Shown here: piece after piece, positions 9,164 to 17,341 of the stretch
How the letters are laid out: each line of letters opens with the position of its first letter
Position numbering within the stretch: position 1 is the stretch's first letter
Source: JAFGDI01 sp963662515
GTDB lineage: Bacteria; Planctomycetota; Phycisphaerae; Sedimentisphaerales; SM23-30
Direction: 5' to 3'
Length of the DNA stretch: 64,000 nt
Assembly: GCA_963662515.1 (NCBI GenBank)
Contig: OY759675.1
Span: forward strand, 2,542,001-2,606,000
Notes under the pieces: model-generated
Databases searched by the model: none
What the model was told of the DNA's origin: nothing
The model's input: the letters and a program-made list of their open reading frames with translations, nothing else
Program-made: the position numbers and the translations under genes

Positions 9164-10387
9164 TTATTTTGCTGATACATTATAGGCCATCAGACAATCG
9201 CCATGCCTGATATAAAGTACACCCTGAGCAATAACAGGATGAGCCCAGTGTTCTTTTTCACCCTGGGTAACTTCAAAGCTCCCGGCCAGGGTAAAGCTGC
9301 TGCCATCAAATGCTACTATGCCAACCTTGCCTGACTCGCCATAACAGAACAGCTTTCCATCAGCCATTATTAACGCGCCCTTGCCAACAAAAGGCTCACT
9401 TATGGCTATAACTCTACCGGTAGTAAGTTCCAAAGCAACAATATTGCCTTTGAGATTTATTCCATAAACTACGCCATCAGAATAAGATAAGCCGCCTAGC
9501 TGACAGTCCAGCCTTTTGTCCTGCCACAACTCAGTTACAGAGGAAGCATCTGGAGCGATCTTGAAGGCCTTACCACCCAGTTTATAACCATTTGACACAT
9601 ACACAATGTCTTTATCGACTATAGGCGTAACAGCATTTATGTCATAAGCTACTTTATGAGCAACCTGCCAGAGCACTTTGCCATCTACAACATTTATGCC
9701 ATAAATATTTTTATCAAGCATAGTTACCAACATTCTGAAACCGGCATAATCAACCACCACCGCAGAACAGTAGGCACTTTTATCACTTATAGGCGATTTC
9801 CAGATCAGCTCACCAGTGTTTTTATTAAGAGCAACCAGAGCGGCGTTTTCACCGCCGGGAGTACAGATTACCATATCTCCTTCAACAACAACACTTTCTG
9901 AAACACCCCAGGTAATATTGCGACCGCCATAGTTAGCGAAGGTATCAACGGCCCAGAGCTGATTACCATTTAGTGCATCAAAGCAATGGAGCTGACCGTG
10001 AGGGCCAAAGACATAAACCTTGCCATTATCATATGTTGGAGTAGTTCTCTCCCCGGCATATTGTTTCTCGGTCCAGGAAGTGCCATAAGGCTTTTGCCAG
10101 GCTATGTTACCTGTATTGCGATCGAGAGCTGAGATAGTTGCCGTTTTGTCTTTCATACCAGTGGTGTAAATCAAGTCACCTACGGCAATTACAGACGAAT
10201 AGCCATCTCCTATGCCCTGAGCTGTCCATTTTATTGCCGGGCCGTCAGCAGGTATTGAATCTATCAGATTGGTTTCACTAAAAACACCACGACGACCTTC
10301 ACCTCGCCACTGAGGATAATCAACTGCAAAAACTGAAGAGGAAATAACGGCAAGAGAAAGTAGAACGGCTTTCGTTTTTTTCAACAT
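9164..10387 (-). CDS. Secreted PQQ-type beta-propeller repeat protein
   Basis: A 407-residue protein with signal peptide (MLKKTKAVLLSLAVISSSVFA) and repeated propeller blades of the PQQ_2 type, for example ALDRNTGNIAWQK, CFDALNGNQLWAV, ALNKNTGELIWKS and VDGKVLWQV. The mature start YPQWRGEGRRGVF is typical of planctomycete outer-membrane or periplasmic PQQ-like repeat proteins. These resemble BamB in fold, but binding of PQQ or a role in outer-membrane assembly cannot be claimed. Immediately upstream of riboflavin synthase on the same strand. Confidence 0.88.
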   Translation of the reverse strand: MLKKTKAVLLSLAVISSSVFAVDYPQWRGEGRRGVFSETNLIDSIPADGPAIKWTAQGIGDGYSSVIAVGDLIYTTGMKDKTATISALDRNTGNIAWQKPYGTSWTEKQYAGERTTPTYDNGKVYVFGPHGQLHCFDALNGNQLWAVDTFANYGGRNITWGVSESVVVEGDMVICTPGGENAALVALNKNTGELIWKSPISDKSAYCSAVVVDYAGFRMLVTMLDKNIYGINVVDGKVLWQVAHKVAYDINAVTPIVDKDIVYVSNGYKLGGKAFKIAPDASSVTELWQDKRLDCQLGGLSYSDGVVYGINLKGNIVALELTTGRVIAISEPFVGKGALIMADGKLFCYGESGKVGIVAFDGSSFTLAGSFEVTQGEKEHWAHPVIAQGVLYIRHGDCLMAYNVSAK

Positions 10388-10544
10388 AATGTCGCTTCCT
10401 ATAATGAGTTATAAATTCTAGCCAACAATTCGGACTGTCTCATTATATCGGCACTACCATTAAAAAGCAAACATACAGTTCGGGTATGAGATCAGCAGTC
10501 AGGTTGGATTGGATTGAATTAGAACATAACCATGTGAGGAGATA

Positions 10545-10583
10545 AAAAAACCTCTGTCATCTACAAAGACAACAGAGGTTTTT
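10545..10583 (-). terminator. Terminator of tRNA-Phe transcript
   Basis: ACCTCTGT at 10550-10557 pairs with ACAGAGGT at 10572-10579, with A-tracts on one side and T-tracts on the other, so it can act in both directions. It lies a few bases past the 3' end of tRNA-Phe. Confidence 0.7.
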
Positions 10584-10585
10584 CA

Positions 10586-10658
10586 TGGGCAGAACTGGAC
10601 TTGAACCAGCGACACGCGGATTTTCAATCCGCTGCTCTACCAACTGAGCTATCCGCCC
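10586..10658 (-). tRNA. tRNA-Phe (GAA)
   Basis: A 73-base cloverleaf on the minus strand. The acceptor stem GGGCGGA pairs with TCTGCCC, the D-arm is AGCTCAGTTGGTAGAGC, the anticodon loop ATTGAAAAT shows GAA (Phe), and the T-arm holds GGTTCAAGTCC. The discriminator base is A. The 3' CCA is not encoded. A terminator hairpin follows directly. Confidence 0.96.
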
Positions 10659-10896
10659 TTTGGTGATAAAATCAGAAGCCTTTGTCAGGCAGTCATTTAA
10701 TCACTGAGTCGGGTATAATACTCCAAAGGAGATGGAGTTGCAAGAAGAAAATAGATTATTTTTGAAAAATAATAAGACTGCATTTTTGTATGTACTGCAT
10801 GCAAAATATGCATATAATTTAAGGTGAGAAAATATAAGGGAAATAACGCGGAAAGATAGGGTTTTTGATCAATTTTGATGGGAAATAAGGTGTTTT

Positions 10897-12360
10897 ATGG
10901 AAAAAGTAAAATTAAGTCAGGGTCAGCGTTCACTATTGAAATTAATATACCAGATGGTGTCTGCCAATCCATTTGGCGCAGAAATACTGACACTGGAGAA
11001 AGAGTTAGGAAATGGCCAGACGGGCCTGACCGGCGAAGAGTTGTCGTTAATGTATATCGATAAGATCGATAAATTTTTCTCTAATATTGACAAGCAGCTG
11101 GGCCGACCGGCCAAATTGTCTGACTTTGAGGAATCATACCGCCATGAAGTGTTTTATATGATCTGCTGCCGGCTGTTCAATAAGAACATGGTGAAATTTG
11201 ATGATCAGACCGAGCGGCAACTGTCTCAACCAGATAAGCAGTTGTCGGTTGATTTTGCAGATGACATGGTAAGGGAGATGCTGGTTCGCGGTATCGACAA
11301 TGCCGGGATCGATCGCGCTATGGGTTATATGTACCAGATGCGTCGCGCCTGGTGGTTCATATCAAAACGGCTGGCCGGTAAAGGCGAATCGATGAATCAG
11401 TTGCGACAGGATCTGTGGAATAACATATTTACGCACAGTATAGAGATCTATGAAAAAACACTGTGGTATAGAATGGAAGATTTTTCGACGCTGCTGCTTG
11501 GCCCGACCGGCAGCGGCAAAGGAGCGGCTGCCTCTGCGATCGGATTCAGCAGTTATATCCCCTATGATGTTAACCGTCGCCGGTTTGCGGAAAGCTTTGT
11601 TAAAAATTTCGTGTCGGTGAATCTGTCGCAATATCCTGAAACCTTATTGGAGTCAGAGATATTTGGTCATGCCCGCGGGGCGTTTACCGGTGCGATCGAT
11701 CAGTACGATGGAGTATTAAGTCGGTGCAGTCAATATGGCACGATCTTTTTAGATGAGATAGGTGAATTGAAGCAGCATACGCAGGTGAAGCTGTTGAAGG
11801 TATTGGAAGAACGGTCATACAGCCGTCTGGGCAGTCATGACAAATTGCGTTTTCAGGGTCGAGTACTGGCAGCGACGCACCGCCCTATCGATCGATTATG
11901 CCGGGAAGATGGCTTTCGAGAAGATCTGTATTATCGCCTGTGCAGCGATGTGATCTATGTGCCATCATTGCGTCAGCGACTGGACGAATCAGCGGAAGAG
12001 CTGACTATACTGGTGGAACATTTACTGACGCTGTTCCTGGGTCATGCCGATGCGGAACTGGCCGCTATGATAACCGAACGAATATCAGCGGAGATGCCAT
12101 CAGACCACCCCTGGCCGGGCAATGTTCGTGAACTGGCACAAATGGTACGACGGGTTATACTGCGGAAAAGCTGCGGTAAATTAACCGAGCTGGCAGCGGG
12201 AGCAGCGACCCTGATGCCAGATACCGGAACAGAGTGTACGATAGCGGAACTAACCGAAAGCTACTGCAAAAAGCTCTACGACAAATATGGCAGCTACAGT
12301 ATAGTAGCCAACATAACGGGCCTGGACTGGCGGACGGTGAAACGGAGTTTAAAGGCTTAA
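10897..12360 (+). CDS. Sigma-54 activator with uncharacterised N-terminal domain
   Basis: A 487-residue protein whose middle is a sigma-54 interaction AAA+ ATPase: Walker A GPTGSGKG starting at residue 202, an intact GAFTGA at 261-266, and GTIFLDEIGEL. The C-terminal tail (IVANITGLDWRTVKRSLKA) looks like a Fis-type helix-turn-helix with the usual ending WRTVKRSL. Residues 1-190 match no domain I recognise; they are not a receiver, PAS or GAF domain. The last 22 codons also occur in the duplicated segment downstream (13942-14006), so this gene's 3' end is the left boundary of a tandem duplication. It should activate sigma-54 RNA polymerase; its signal and targets are unknown. Confidence 0.88.
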   Translation: MEKVKLSQGQRSLLKLIYQMVSANPFGAEILTLEKELGNGQTGLTGEELSLMYIDKIDKFFSNIDKQLGRPAKLSDFEESYRHEVFYMICCRLFNKNMVKFDDQTERQLSQPDKQLSVDFADDMVREMLVRGIDNAGIDRAMGYMYQMRRAWWFISKRLAGKGESMNQLRQDLWNNIFTHSIEIYEKTLWYRMEDFSTLLLGPTGSGKGAAASAIGFSSYIPYDVNRRRFAESFVKNFVSVNLSQYPETLLESEIFGHARGAFTGAIDQYDGVLSRCSQYGTIFLDEIGELKQHTQVKLLKVLEERSYSRLGSHDKLRFQGRVLAATHRPIDRLCREDGFREDLYYRLCSDVIYVPSLRQRLDESAEELTILVEHLLTLFLGHADAELAAMITERISAEMPSDHPWPGNVRELAQMVRRVILRKSCGKLTELAAGAATLMPDTGTECTIAELTESYCKKLYDKYGSYSIVANITGLDWRTVKRSLKA

Positions 12361-12435
12361 GGGCAATGCCAGGCAGAGAATTAAGAATGAGACGAATGGG
12401 ACCTATGGGACCTATGTGACGGATGGGATTTATGC

Positions 12436-12480
12436 AGGGCTTGCGTCTGGCAAGGAACAATAAGGGGACGCAGCCCTTTT
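12436..12480 (+). terminator. Hairpin/terminator after sigma-54 activator gene
   Basis: AGGGCTTGCGTC at 12436-12447 pairs, with one bulged T, with GACGCAGCCCT at 12467-12477, followed by TTT. The unit 2 copy has changes on both arms that weaken the pairing. Confidence 0.45.
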
Positions 12481-12574
12481 AGTTTCCCTCTGGATATCTG
12501 TTGCCGGGTAAAGGTACAAACTGCCATGATTGGGCAAGATGTTTAAGTGATTAATCCTTAATGAGGTAAGTAAT

Positions 12575-13132
12575 ATGAACAAAGTATATTTAGTAACTGT
12601 AATAATTCTGGTATTATTAGTATTACTATCCGGTTGTAGTGTGCCAAAATATAATCGAGTAACACTTTGGTGGAGTGATATGAAAGCTGATGGGTATTTT
12701 GATAAAAAGACAGGTGATGTTAAGATATCTGTCATTAGATTTATTTCTGACAAAAACAAAAAAGAGGGGCCGTATATCCCTGTTGAATTTCCTGATGTAT
12801 CAATTAAAACAAGTAATGGAATTATTCTTTCGCTTAGTGATATTGCAAATTACACAGGTAATAAATTTAAAGAACAATTTTCTGACGACTATGAGTTAGG
12901 CAGCAAGGAATATTATATTGATTCAAACTTTGAAGTAGTGATAAATAAAGAAAGGCAAGTGATCTTTGTTTGTTTATTTGACACTACTGTCGTTAAGGCA
13001 ATTGATGAAGGTGGTATTTCTTGCCTTTATGATCCTGTGACAAAAAAGGAATATCAGTTGCCATTGAAATATGAAGATGCTATTCTATTATTTGGTGAGC
13101 CCCAAAATCGAGCTGACTGGTTTACATGGTGA
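12575..13132 (+). CDS. Small predicted lipoprotein, copy 1
   Basis: A 185-residue protein of unrecognised family. It has a lipoprotein signal peptide with lipobox LSGC (Cys21), so is likely lipid-anchored. The gene is clearly more AT-rich than the flanking sigma-54 and transposase genes, suggesting acquisition. The start follows a GAGGTAAG-type ribosome site. A second copy at 14212-14769 is identical over about the first 95 residues and nearly identical over the last 45, but differs strongly in between. It travels in the same duplicated unit as the RAYT transposase. Function unknown. Confidence 0.72.
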   Translation: MNKVYLVTVIILVLLVLLSGCSVPKYNRVTLWWSDMKADGYFDKKTGDVKISVIRFISDKNKKEGPYIPVEFPDVSIKTSNGIILSLSDIANYTGNKFKEQFSDDYELGSKEYYIDSNFEVVINKERQVIFVCLFDTTVVKAIDEGGISCLYDPVTKKEYQLPLKYEDAILLFGEPQNRADWFTW

Positions 13133-13134
13133 TA

Positions 13135-13157
13135 AATTAAAGGTGTCCGACACCGAT
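13135..13157 (+). repeat. REP-like palindrome, left end of RAYT unit 1
   Basis: Contains GGTGTC-C-GACACC, an imperfect-centre palindrome, just upstream of the RAYT gene. The 23-base site is the inverted complement (one mismatch) of the site at 13914-13936, so the transposase is bracketed by an inverted pair, as expected for RAYT/REPtron units. Confidence 0.75.
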
Positions 13158-13199
13158 TTAGGTTGACATGGCTGGTTTTGGCGGTAAATTGGAAGTATT

Positions 13200-13874
13200 A
13201 TGCGATTAAAACGAAAGACAACAGGCGGTTTTGTATATCATGTGATGAATCGAGCTAATGGCAAGCTGATGATCTTTAAGAAGCCAGCTGACTTTGTGGC
13301 TTTTGAGGAAATATTGGCACAGGGGCAGGAGCGATTCGGGATGCGGATATGCGGATATTGCATAATGGGCAATCACTGGCACTTGTTGCTCTGGCCGGAA
13401 AACGATGGCGATCTGTCGGCGTTCATGAAGTGGATTACGGTGACGCATACCAACCGCTATCATGCCGCTCATGGGACAACGGGAATTGGCCATATATACA
13501 AAGGACGCTACAAGAGTTTTCCGGTGCAGGGTAATGTGAGCTATCTGAAAGTGCTTAGATATATCGAAGCCAACCCGGTGCGGGCAGAGCTGGTAAAGCA
13601 GGCCGGCGACTGGCAATGGAGCAGCTATCTGCAAAACATTGGCAAGGCCGGACCGGATAAGCAACTTGGAATTTGTAAAGGGCCTAAGCCAATTCCAGCA
13701 AACTGGGCGGAGTATGTAATGAGTAAAAGAACGGAGTCTGAAACAGACCAGATATTAAACGCCATCAAACGCGGCTGCCCCTTTGGCGATGCCAACTGGA
13801 CGATCAAAACCGCCACAGAACTAGAACTGCAAGCAACTCTCAACCCGATAGGCAGGCCCAAAAAGAATGTGTAA
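13200..13874 (+). CDS. RAYT: REP-associated tyrosine transposase (Y1_Tnp), intact copy
   Basis: A 224-residue IS200/TnpA-REP type HUH transposase. Seen: VYHVMNRANGK at the N-terminus, the metal-binding HUH-type motif NHWHLLLWP near residues 59-67, and the C-terminal block YLKVLRYIEANPVRAELV that in this family carries the catalytic tyrosine region. Length is usual for RAYTs (150-230). It is bracketed by inverted GGTGTCnGACACC palindromes. RAYTs are usually single-copy domesticated genes that mobilise REP sequences; here the gene is duplicated in tandem with its lipoprotein neighbour. This copy looks functional. Confidence 0.93.
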   Translation: MRLKRKTTGGFVYHVMNRANGKLMIFKKPADFVAFEEILAQGQERFGMRICGYCIMGNHWHLLLWPENDGDLSAFMKWITVTHTNRYHAAHGTTGIGHIYKGRYKSFPVQGNVSYLKVLRYIEANPVRAELVKQAGDWQWSSYLQNIGKAGPDKQLGICKGPKPIPANWAEYVMSKRTESETDQILNAIKRGCPFGDANWTIKTATELELQATLNPIGRPKKNV

Positions 13875-13913
13875 CTTGTTGCAAAATAAGGAAATGTATT
13901 AAAGATTGACAAT

Positions 13914-13936
13914 ATCGGTGTCTGACACCTTTAATT
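13914..13936 (-). repeat. REP-like palindrome, right end of RAYT unit 1
   Basis: Contains GGTGTC-T-GACACC and reads as the reverse complement of the 13135-13157 site with one mismatch. It lies 40 bases past the transposase stop. Confidence 0.75.
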
Positions 13937-13941
13937 TCTCC

Positions 13942-14006
13942 ACAGTATAGTAGCCAATATAACGGGCCTGGACTGGCGGACGGTGAAACGGAGTTTAAAG
14001 GCTTAA
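13942..14006 (+). pseudogene. Duplicated 3' end fragment of sigma-54 activator gene
   Basis: Repeats the last codons of the gene ending at 12360, coding IVANITGLDWRTVKRSLKA and the stop, with one synonymous-type change visible. It has no start or ATPase domain and is a by-product of the tandem duplication. Confidence 0.85.
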
Positions 14007-14211
14007 GGACAATGCCAGGCAGAGAATTAAGAATGAGACGAATTGGACCTATGGGACGGATGGGATTTATGCAGGACTTGCGTCTGGCAAGGAACAATAA
14101 GGGGACGCACCCCTTTTAGTTTCCCTCTGGATATCTGTTGCCGGGTAAAGGTACAAACTGCCATGATTGGGCAAGATGTTTAAGTGATTAATCCTTAATG
14201 AGGTAAGTAAT

Positions 14212-14769
14212 ATGAACAAAGTATATTTAGTAACTGTAATAATTCTGGTATTATTAGTATTACTATCCGGTTGTAGTGTGCCAAAATATAATCGAGTAAC
14301 ACTTTGGTGGAGTGATATGAAAGCTGATGGGTATTTTGATAAAAAGACAGGTGATGTTAAGATATCTGTCATTAGATTTATTTCTGACAAAAACAAAAAA
14401 GAGGGGCCGTATATCCCTGTTGAATTTCCTGATGTATCAATTAAAACAAGTAATGGAATTATTCTTTCGCTTAGTGATATTGCAAATTACACAGGCAATA
14501 AATACAAAGAACAATCAAATGATGACTATGAGTTAGGTAGCAAGAAATATTATATTGATTCAAACTTTATGGTGATAATTGATAAGCAAGGGCAAATAAT
14601 TTTTTTGTGTTTATCTGACACTGAAACCAATAAGGCAATTGATGAAGGTGGTATTTCTTGCCTTTATGATCCTGTGACAAAAAAGGAATATCATTTGCCA
14701 TTGAAATATGAAGATGCTATTCTATTATTTGGTGAGCCCCAAAATCGAGCTGACTGGTTTACATGGTGA
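14212..14769 (+). CDS. Small predicted lipoprotein, copy 2
   Basis: A 185-residue paralogue of the lipoprotein at 12575-13132, with the same signal peptide and lipobox. About 95 N-terminal residues and the C-terminal 45 are identical or almost so, while residues about 98-140 differ at many positions (for example YKEQSNDDYELGSKKYY against FKEQFSDDYELGSKEYY). The sharp edges of this patch suggest gene conversion from a third homologue or local diversification rather than even drift after duplication. AT-rich like copy 1. Function unknown. Confidence 0.72.
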   Translation: MNKVYLVTVIILVLLVLLSGCSVPKYNRVTLWWSDMKADGYFDKKTGDVKISVIRFISDKNKKEGPYIPVEFPDVSIKTSNGIILSLSDIANYTGNKYKEQSNDDYELGSKKYYIDSNFMVIIDKQGQIIFLCLSDTETNKAIDEGGISCLYDPVTKKEYHLPLKYEDAILLFGEPQNRADWFTW

Positions 14770-14771
14770 TA

Positions 14772-14794
14772 AATTAAAGGTGTCCGACACCGAT
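14772..14794 (+). repeat. REP-like palindrome, left end of RAYT unit 2
   Basis: Identical to the 13135-13157 site (GGTGTC-C-GACACC core), upstream of the second transposase copy. Confidence 0.75.
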
Positions 14795-14836
14795 TTAGGT
14801 TGACATGGCTGGTTTTGGCGGTAAATTGGAAGTATT

Positions 14837-15595
14837 ATGCGGTTAAAACGAAAGACTACAGGCGGTTTTGTATATCATGGGATGAATCGAGCTAATGGCA
14901 AGCTGATGATCTTTAAGAAGCCAGCTGACTTTGTGGCTTTTGAGGAGATATTGGCACAGGGGCAGGAGCGGTTCGGGATGCGTGTCTGCGGATATTGCAT
15001 TATGGGCAACCACTGGCACACACCTTGTGTGAATTGACTTGGTCGCTCCAAATGAAATAGTAATTATATTTGATATTATAATTCCTGGCCCAGATTAAAT
15101 TGTGGAATGCTCTGGCCGGAAAACGATGGCGATCTGTCGGCGTTCATGAAGTGGATTACGGTGACGCATACCAACCGCTATCATGCCGCTCATGGGACAA
15201 CGGGAATTGGCCATATATACAAAGGACGCTACAAGAGTTTTCCGGTGCAGGGTAATGTGAGCTATCTGAAAGTGCTTAGATATATCGAAGCCAACCCGGT
15301 GCGGGCAGAGCTGGTAAAGCAGGCCGGCGACTGGCAATGGAGCAGCTATCTGCAAAACATTGGCAAGGCCGGACCGGATAAGCAACTTGGAATTTGTAAA
15401 GGGCCTAAGCCAATTCCAGCAAACTGGGCGGAGTATGTAATGAGTAAAAGAACGGAGTCTGAAACAGACCAGATATTAAACGCCATCAAACGCGGCTGCC
15501 CCTTTGGCGATGCCAACTGGACGATCAAAACCGCCACAGAACTAGAACTGCAAGCAACTCTCAACCCGATAGGCAGGCCCAAAAAGAATGTGTAA
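14837..15595 (+). pseudogene. RAYT transposase, second copy, interrupted
   Basis: Second copy of the RAYT. The frame runs normally to NHWH (residues 59-62) and then meets an insertion of net 84 bp (about 15019-15107) that holds several in-frame stops, the first at 15035-15037. After the insert the frame resumes at LWPENDGDLSAFMK and is essentially identical to copy 1 to the end. The insertion falls exactly after the HUH metal-binding motif. A 162-residue frame starting at 15107 could encode the C-terminal half alone, but it would lack the HUH motif. Interpreted as inactive. Confidence 0.88.
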
Positions 15596-15634
15596 CTTGT
15601 TGCAAAATAAGGAAATGTATTAAAGATTGACAAT

Positions 15635-15657
15635 ATCGGTGTCTGACACCTTTAATT
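15635..15657 (-). repeat. REP-like palindrome, right end of RAYT unit 2
   Basis: Identical to the 13914-13936 site (GGTGTC-T-GACACC core). It ends five bases before unrelated coding sequence of the truncated four-helix-suffix gene. Confidence 0.75.
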
Positions 15658-15661
15658 TCTC

Positions 15662-16042
15662 CCTGGAACCTCGAAGGAAACCGAGCTGAAACTTACTAAT
15701 GTGGCCCGGGCTTCGCTGGAGGAGCTACTGGAAGATTATAAAGACTATTTGCGAACCCGGGATCTGGCGATTTGGGAAAAGGATAGTAAGCCGGCAATGG
15801 CAGTACGCCAACTCAGTCGCCAGAGTGGTAGTGACAGCTATGAGCTTTATCGACCCTATATCGAAGAGAGAAGCAATGAGACAGGCGCAAATATGCTTAT
15901 CTGCCTTATCAATCAGACCAATTATCTGCTGGATAAACAGATAAGACAACAAGAAGAATCTTTCCTTGCTAACGGCGGTCTGAAAGAAATAATGTATAAG
16001 GCCAGAACAAAAGCCAGAGCCAGAGGAAACTGGCAAAAATAG
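15662..16042 (+). pseudogene. C-terminal fragment of a four-helix-bundle suffix domain protein
   Basis: An open frame that begins in mid-protein right at the edge of the RAYT unit: PGTSKETELKLTNVARASLEELL and onward to residue-rich NMLICLINQTNYLLDKQIR and GGLKEIMYKAR near the end. This resembles the suffix domain found after 23S-rRNA-associated four-helix-bundle domains. The N-terminal half is absent from the window. A GTG at 15701 could start a 113-residue protein, but the similarity extends upstream of it. Most likely the RAYT unit, or a deletion tied to it, beheaded the gene. Family recall is moderately confident. Confidence 0.6.
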
Positions 16043-16139
16043 GAAAAGAAAAAACATTGGTCCCATTGGTATCATTTTTCTGGGACAAATACCAGAGAAT
16101 TAAGAATATGACCTATGGTGTTTGTTCAATGTGTTTGGG

Positions 16140-17135
16140 TTAATAACCGACTTTCCAGCAGGCGCAGAAGTGGCCGGGCTTGATCTCAATGAGGGGCGGA
16201 TCCTGCTCGAAGCAGCGTTTATAGCCCTGACAGACTGAGCATCTGGTATTGAATTTACAGCCTTTGGGGAAATCAAGCGGGTCAGGCACAACGCCGGGGA
16301 TAACGGTAAGACGATCCTGCTTTTCATTGAGCTTGGGCAGGCTGTTGAGCAGGCCGCAGGTATAAGGATGCAGCGGGTCCTTGAAAATACCCCGGACATC
16401 AGTCTTTTCGACGATACGAGAGGCATACATAACAGCGACATCATCGGCATTTTCGGCAACGACGCCCAGATCGTGGGTAATGAGAATCACACTCATATTA
16501 TTCTGATCCTGAAGATCATTTATAAGATCGAGGATCTGTGCCTGAATGGTCACATCAAGAGCGGTAGTCGGCTCATCGGCGATGAGTAAAGCCGGATTGC
16601 AGCTCAGGGCCATAGCGATCATAACACGCTGGCGCATACCGCCGGAGAGCTGATGCGGATATTCATGGACTCGTTTATGCGGATCGGAGATACCTACCTT
16701 CTTGAGCATCTCCACGGCATGAGCCAGAGCTTCAGAATGGTTCTTTTTCAGGTGGATACGGACCGCCTCGGCTATCTGCTCACCAATGGTATAAACCGGA
16801 TTGAGCGAGGTCATGGGCTCCTGAAATATCATGGCTATTTCATTACCACGAACAGACTGCATCTCTTTATCGCTGAGCTTGAGCAGGTTACGACCACCAA
16901 AGATTATCTCACCAGTATCATAACGGCCAGGTGGACAGGGAATAAGCTGGAGAATAGACATGGCGGTAACACTCTTGCCGCAGCCGCTTTCACCGACAAC
17001 AGCCAGGGTGCGACCGGGAAAGGTTTCATAACTGACATCATTGACAACAGTAACCTTGCCGGCCTGGGTCTTGAATGAGACGGTTAGGTTTTTAATTTGC
17101 AGTAACGGTTGGTTGTTATTTGTATTGTTTGGCAT
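16140..17135 (-). CDS. oppD: Oligopeptide ABC transporter ATP-binding protein OppD/DppD-like
   Basis: A 331-residue ABC ATPase. Walker A is GESGCGKS, the signature LSGGMRQRVMIAMAL and Walker B LLIADEPTTALDVT are clear, and the C-terminal oligopeptide_HPY extension has the Cys-rich CKFNTRCSVCQGYKRC segment found in OppD/DppD. It is the last gene of oppA-B-C-D on the minus strand. The start ATG is 13 bases from one arm of the inverted-repeat element at 17148-17335. The usual partner ATPase OppF is not found downstream, where the duplicated RAYT region lies. Confidence 0.93.
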   Translation of the reverse strand: MPNNTNNNQPLLQIKNLTVSFKTQAGKVTVVNDVSYETFPGRTLAVVGESGCGKSVTAMSILQLIPCPPGRYDTGEIIFGGRNLLKLSDKEMQSVRGNEIAMIFQEPMTSLNPVYTIGEQIAEAVRIHLKKNHSEALAHAVEMLKKVGISDPHKRVHEYPHQLSGGMRQRVMIAMALSCNPALLIADEPTTALDVTIQAQILDLINDLQDQNNMSVILITHDLGVVAENADDVAVMYASRIVEKTDVRGIFKDPLHPYTCGLLNSLPKLNEKQDRLTVIPGVVPDPLDFPKGCKFNTRCSVCQGYKRCFEQDPPLIEIKPGHFCACWKVGY

Positions 17136-17147
17136 AGTGTTTTGGGG

Positions 17148-17335
17148 GAAGTAATAAGATATAAGATATAAGTTGATAAGCTCTCGTGTCGGCCTTGAGG
17201 CCGAGAGCTATTTTTATGGCTACGCAGCAGAAAAGACCAGATAGTTTAATGAGATCATACAGTCGCACAGCATTGAAACAAAGTCACGCAGTGACACCTG
17301 AACTTATCAACTTATATCTTATATCTTATTACTTC
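17148..17335. repeat. Inverted-repeat element between oppC and oppD
   Basis: Two perfect 33-base arms, 17148-17180 and 17303-17335 (core GAAGTAATAAGATATAAG), face each other around 122 bases. Inside are GC-rich hairpins TCGGCC-ttga-GGCCGA (about 17190-17205) and GTCAC-gca-GTGAC (17283-17295). No coding potential. Runs of G on the left and C on the right flank the arms. It may be a MITE-like insertion in the opp operon, or an intercistronic RNA structure affecting the opp message. Confidence 0.7.
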
Positions 17336-17341
17336 TCCCCC

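Larger units (their letters stand above)
12296..13941. repeat. Tandem duplication unit 1 (1,646 bp)
   Basis: Direct repeat unit 1 of 2. It comprises the last 22 codons of the sigma-54 activator gene, a short spacer, the lipoprotein gene, the REP-like palindromes and an intact RAYT. It joins unit 2 head to tail at 13941/13942. The two units are nearly identical. Differences seen: a 9-base GGGACCTAT-type deletion in the spacer of unit 2, a divergent patch inside the lipoprotein gene, and an 84-bp insertion in the unit 2 transposase. Confidence 0.9.
13942..15662. repeat. Tandem duplication unit 2 (1,721 bp)
   Basis: Second direct-repeat unit. It starts with the duplicated 3' end of the sigma-54 activator, then the second lipoprotein copy and a second RAYT. 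It is 75 bases longer than unit 1 because of an 84-bp insertion in the RAYT and a 9-base loss in the spacer. Its right edge abuts the truncated four-helix-suffix gene. Confidence 0.9.

Noticed and set aside
10388..10544. Search for an FMN riboswitch upstream of the propeller-ribE pair.
   Set aside because: No RFN-type conserved segments were seen.
15012..15032. TGGCAC-n5-TTG resemblance to a sigma-54 -24/-12 promoter within RAYT copy 2.
   Set aside because: The -12 GC element is absent (TTGTG) and the site lies inside a transposase coding sequence at the insertion edge.
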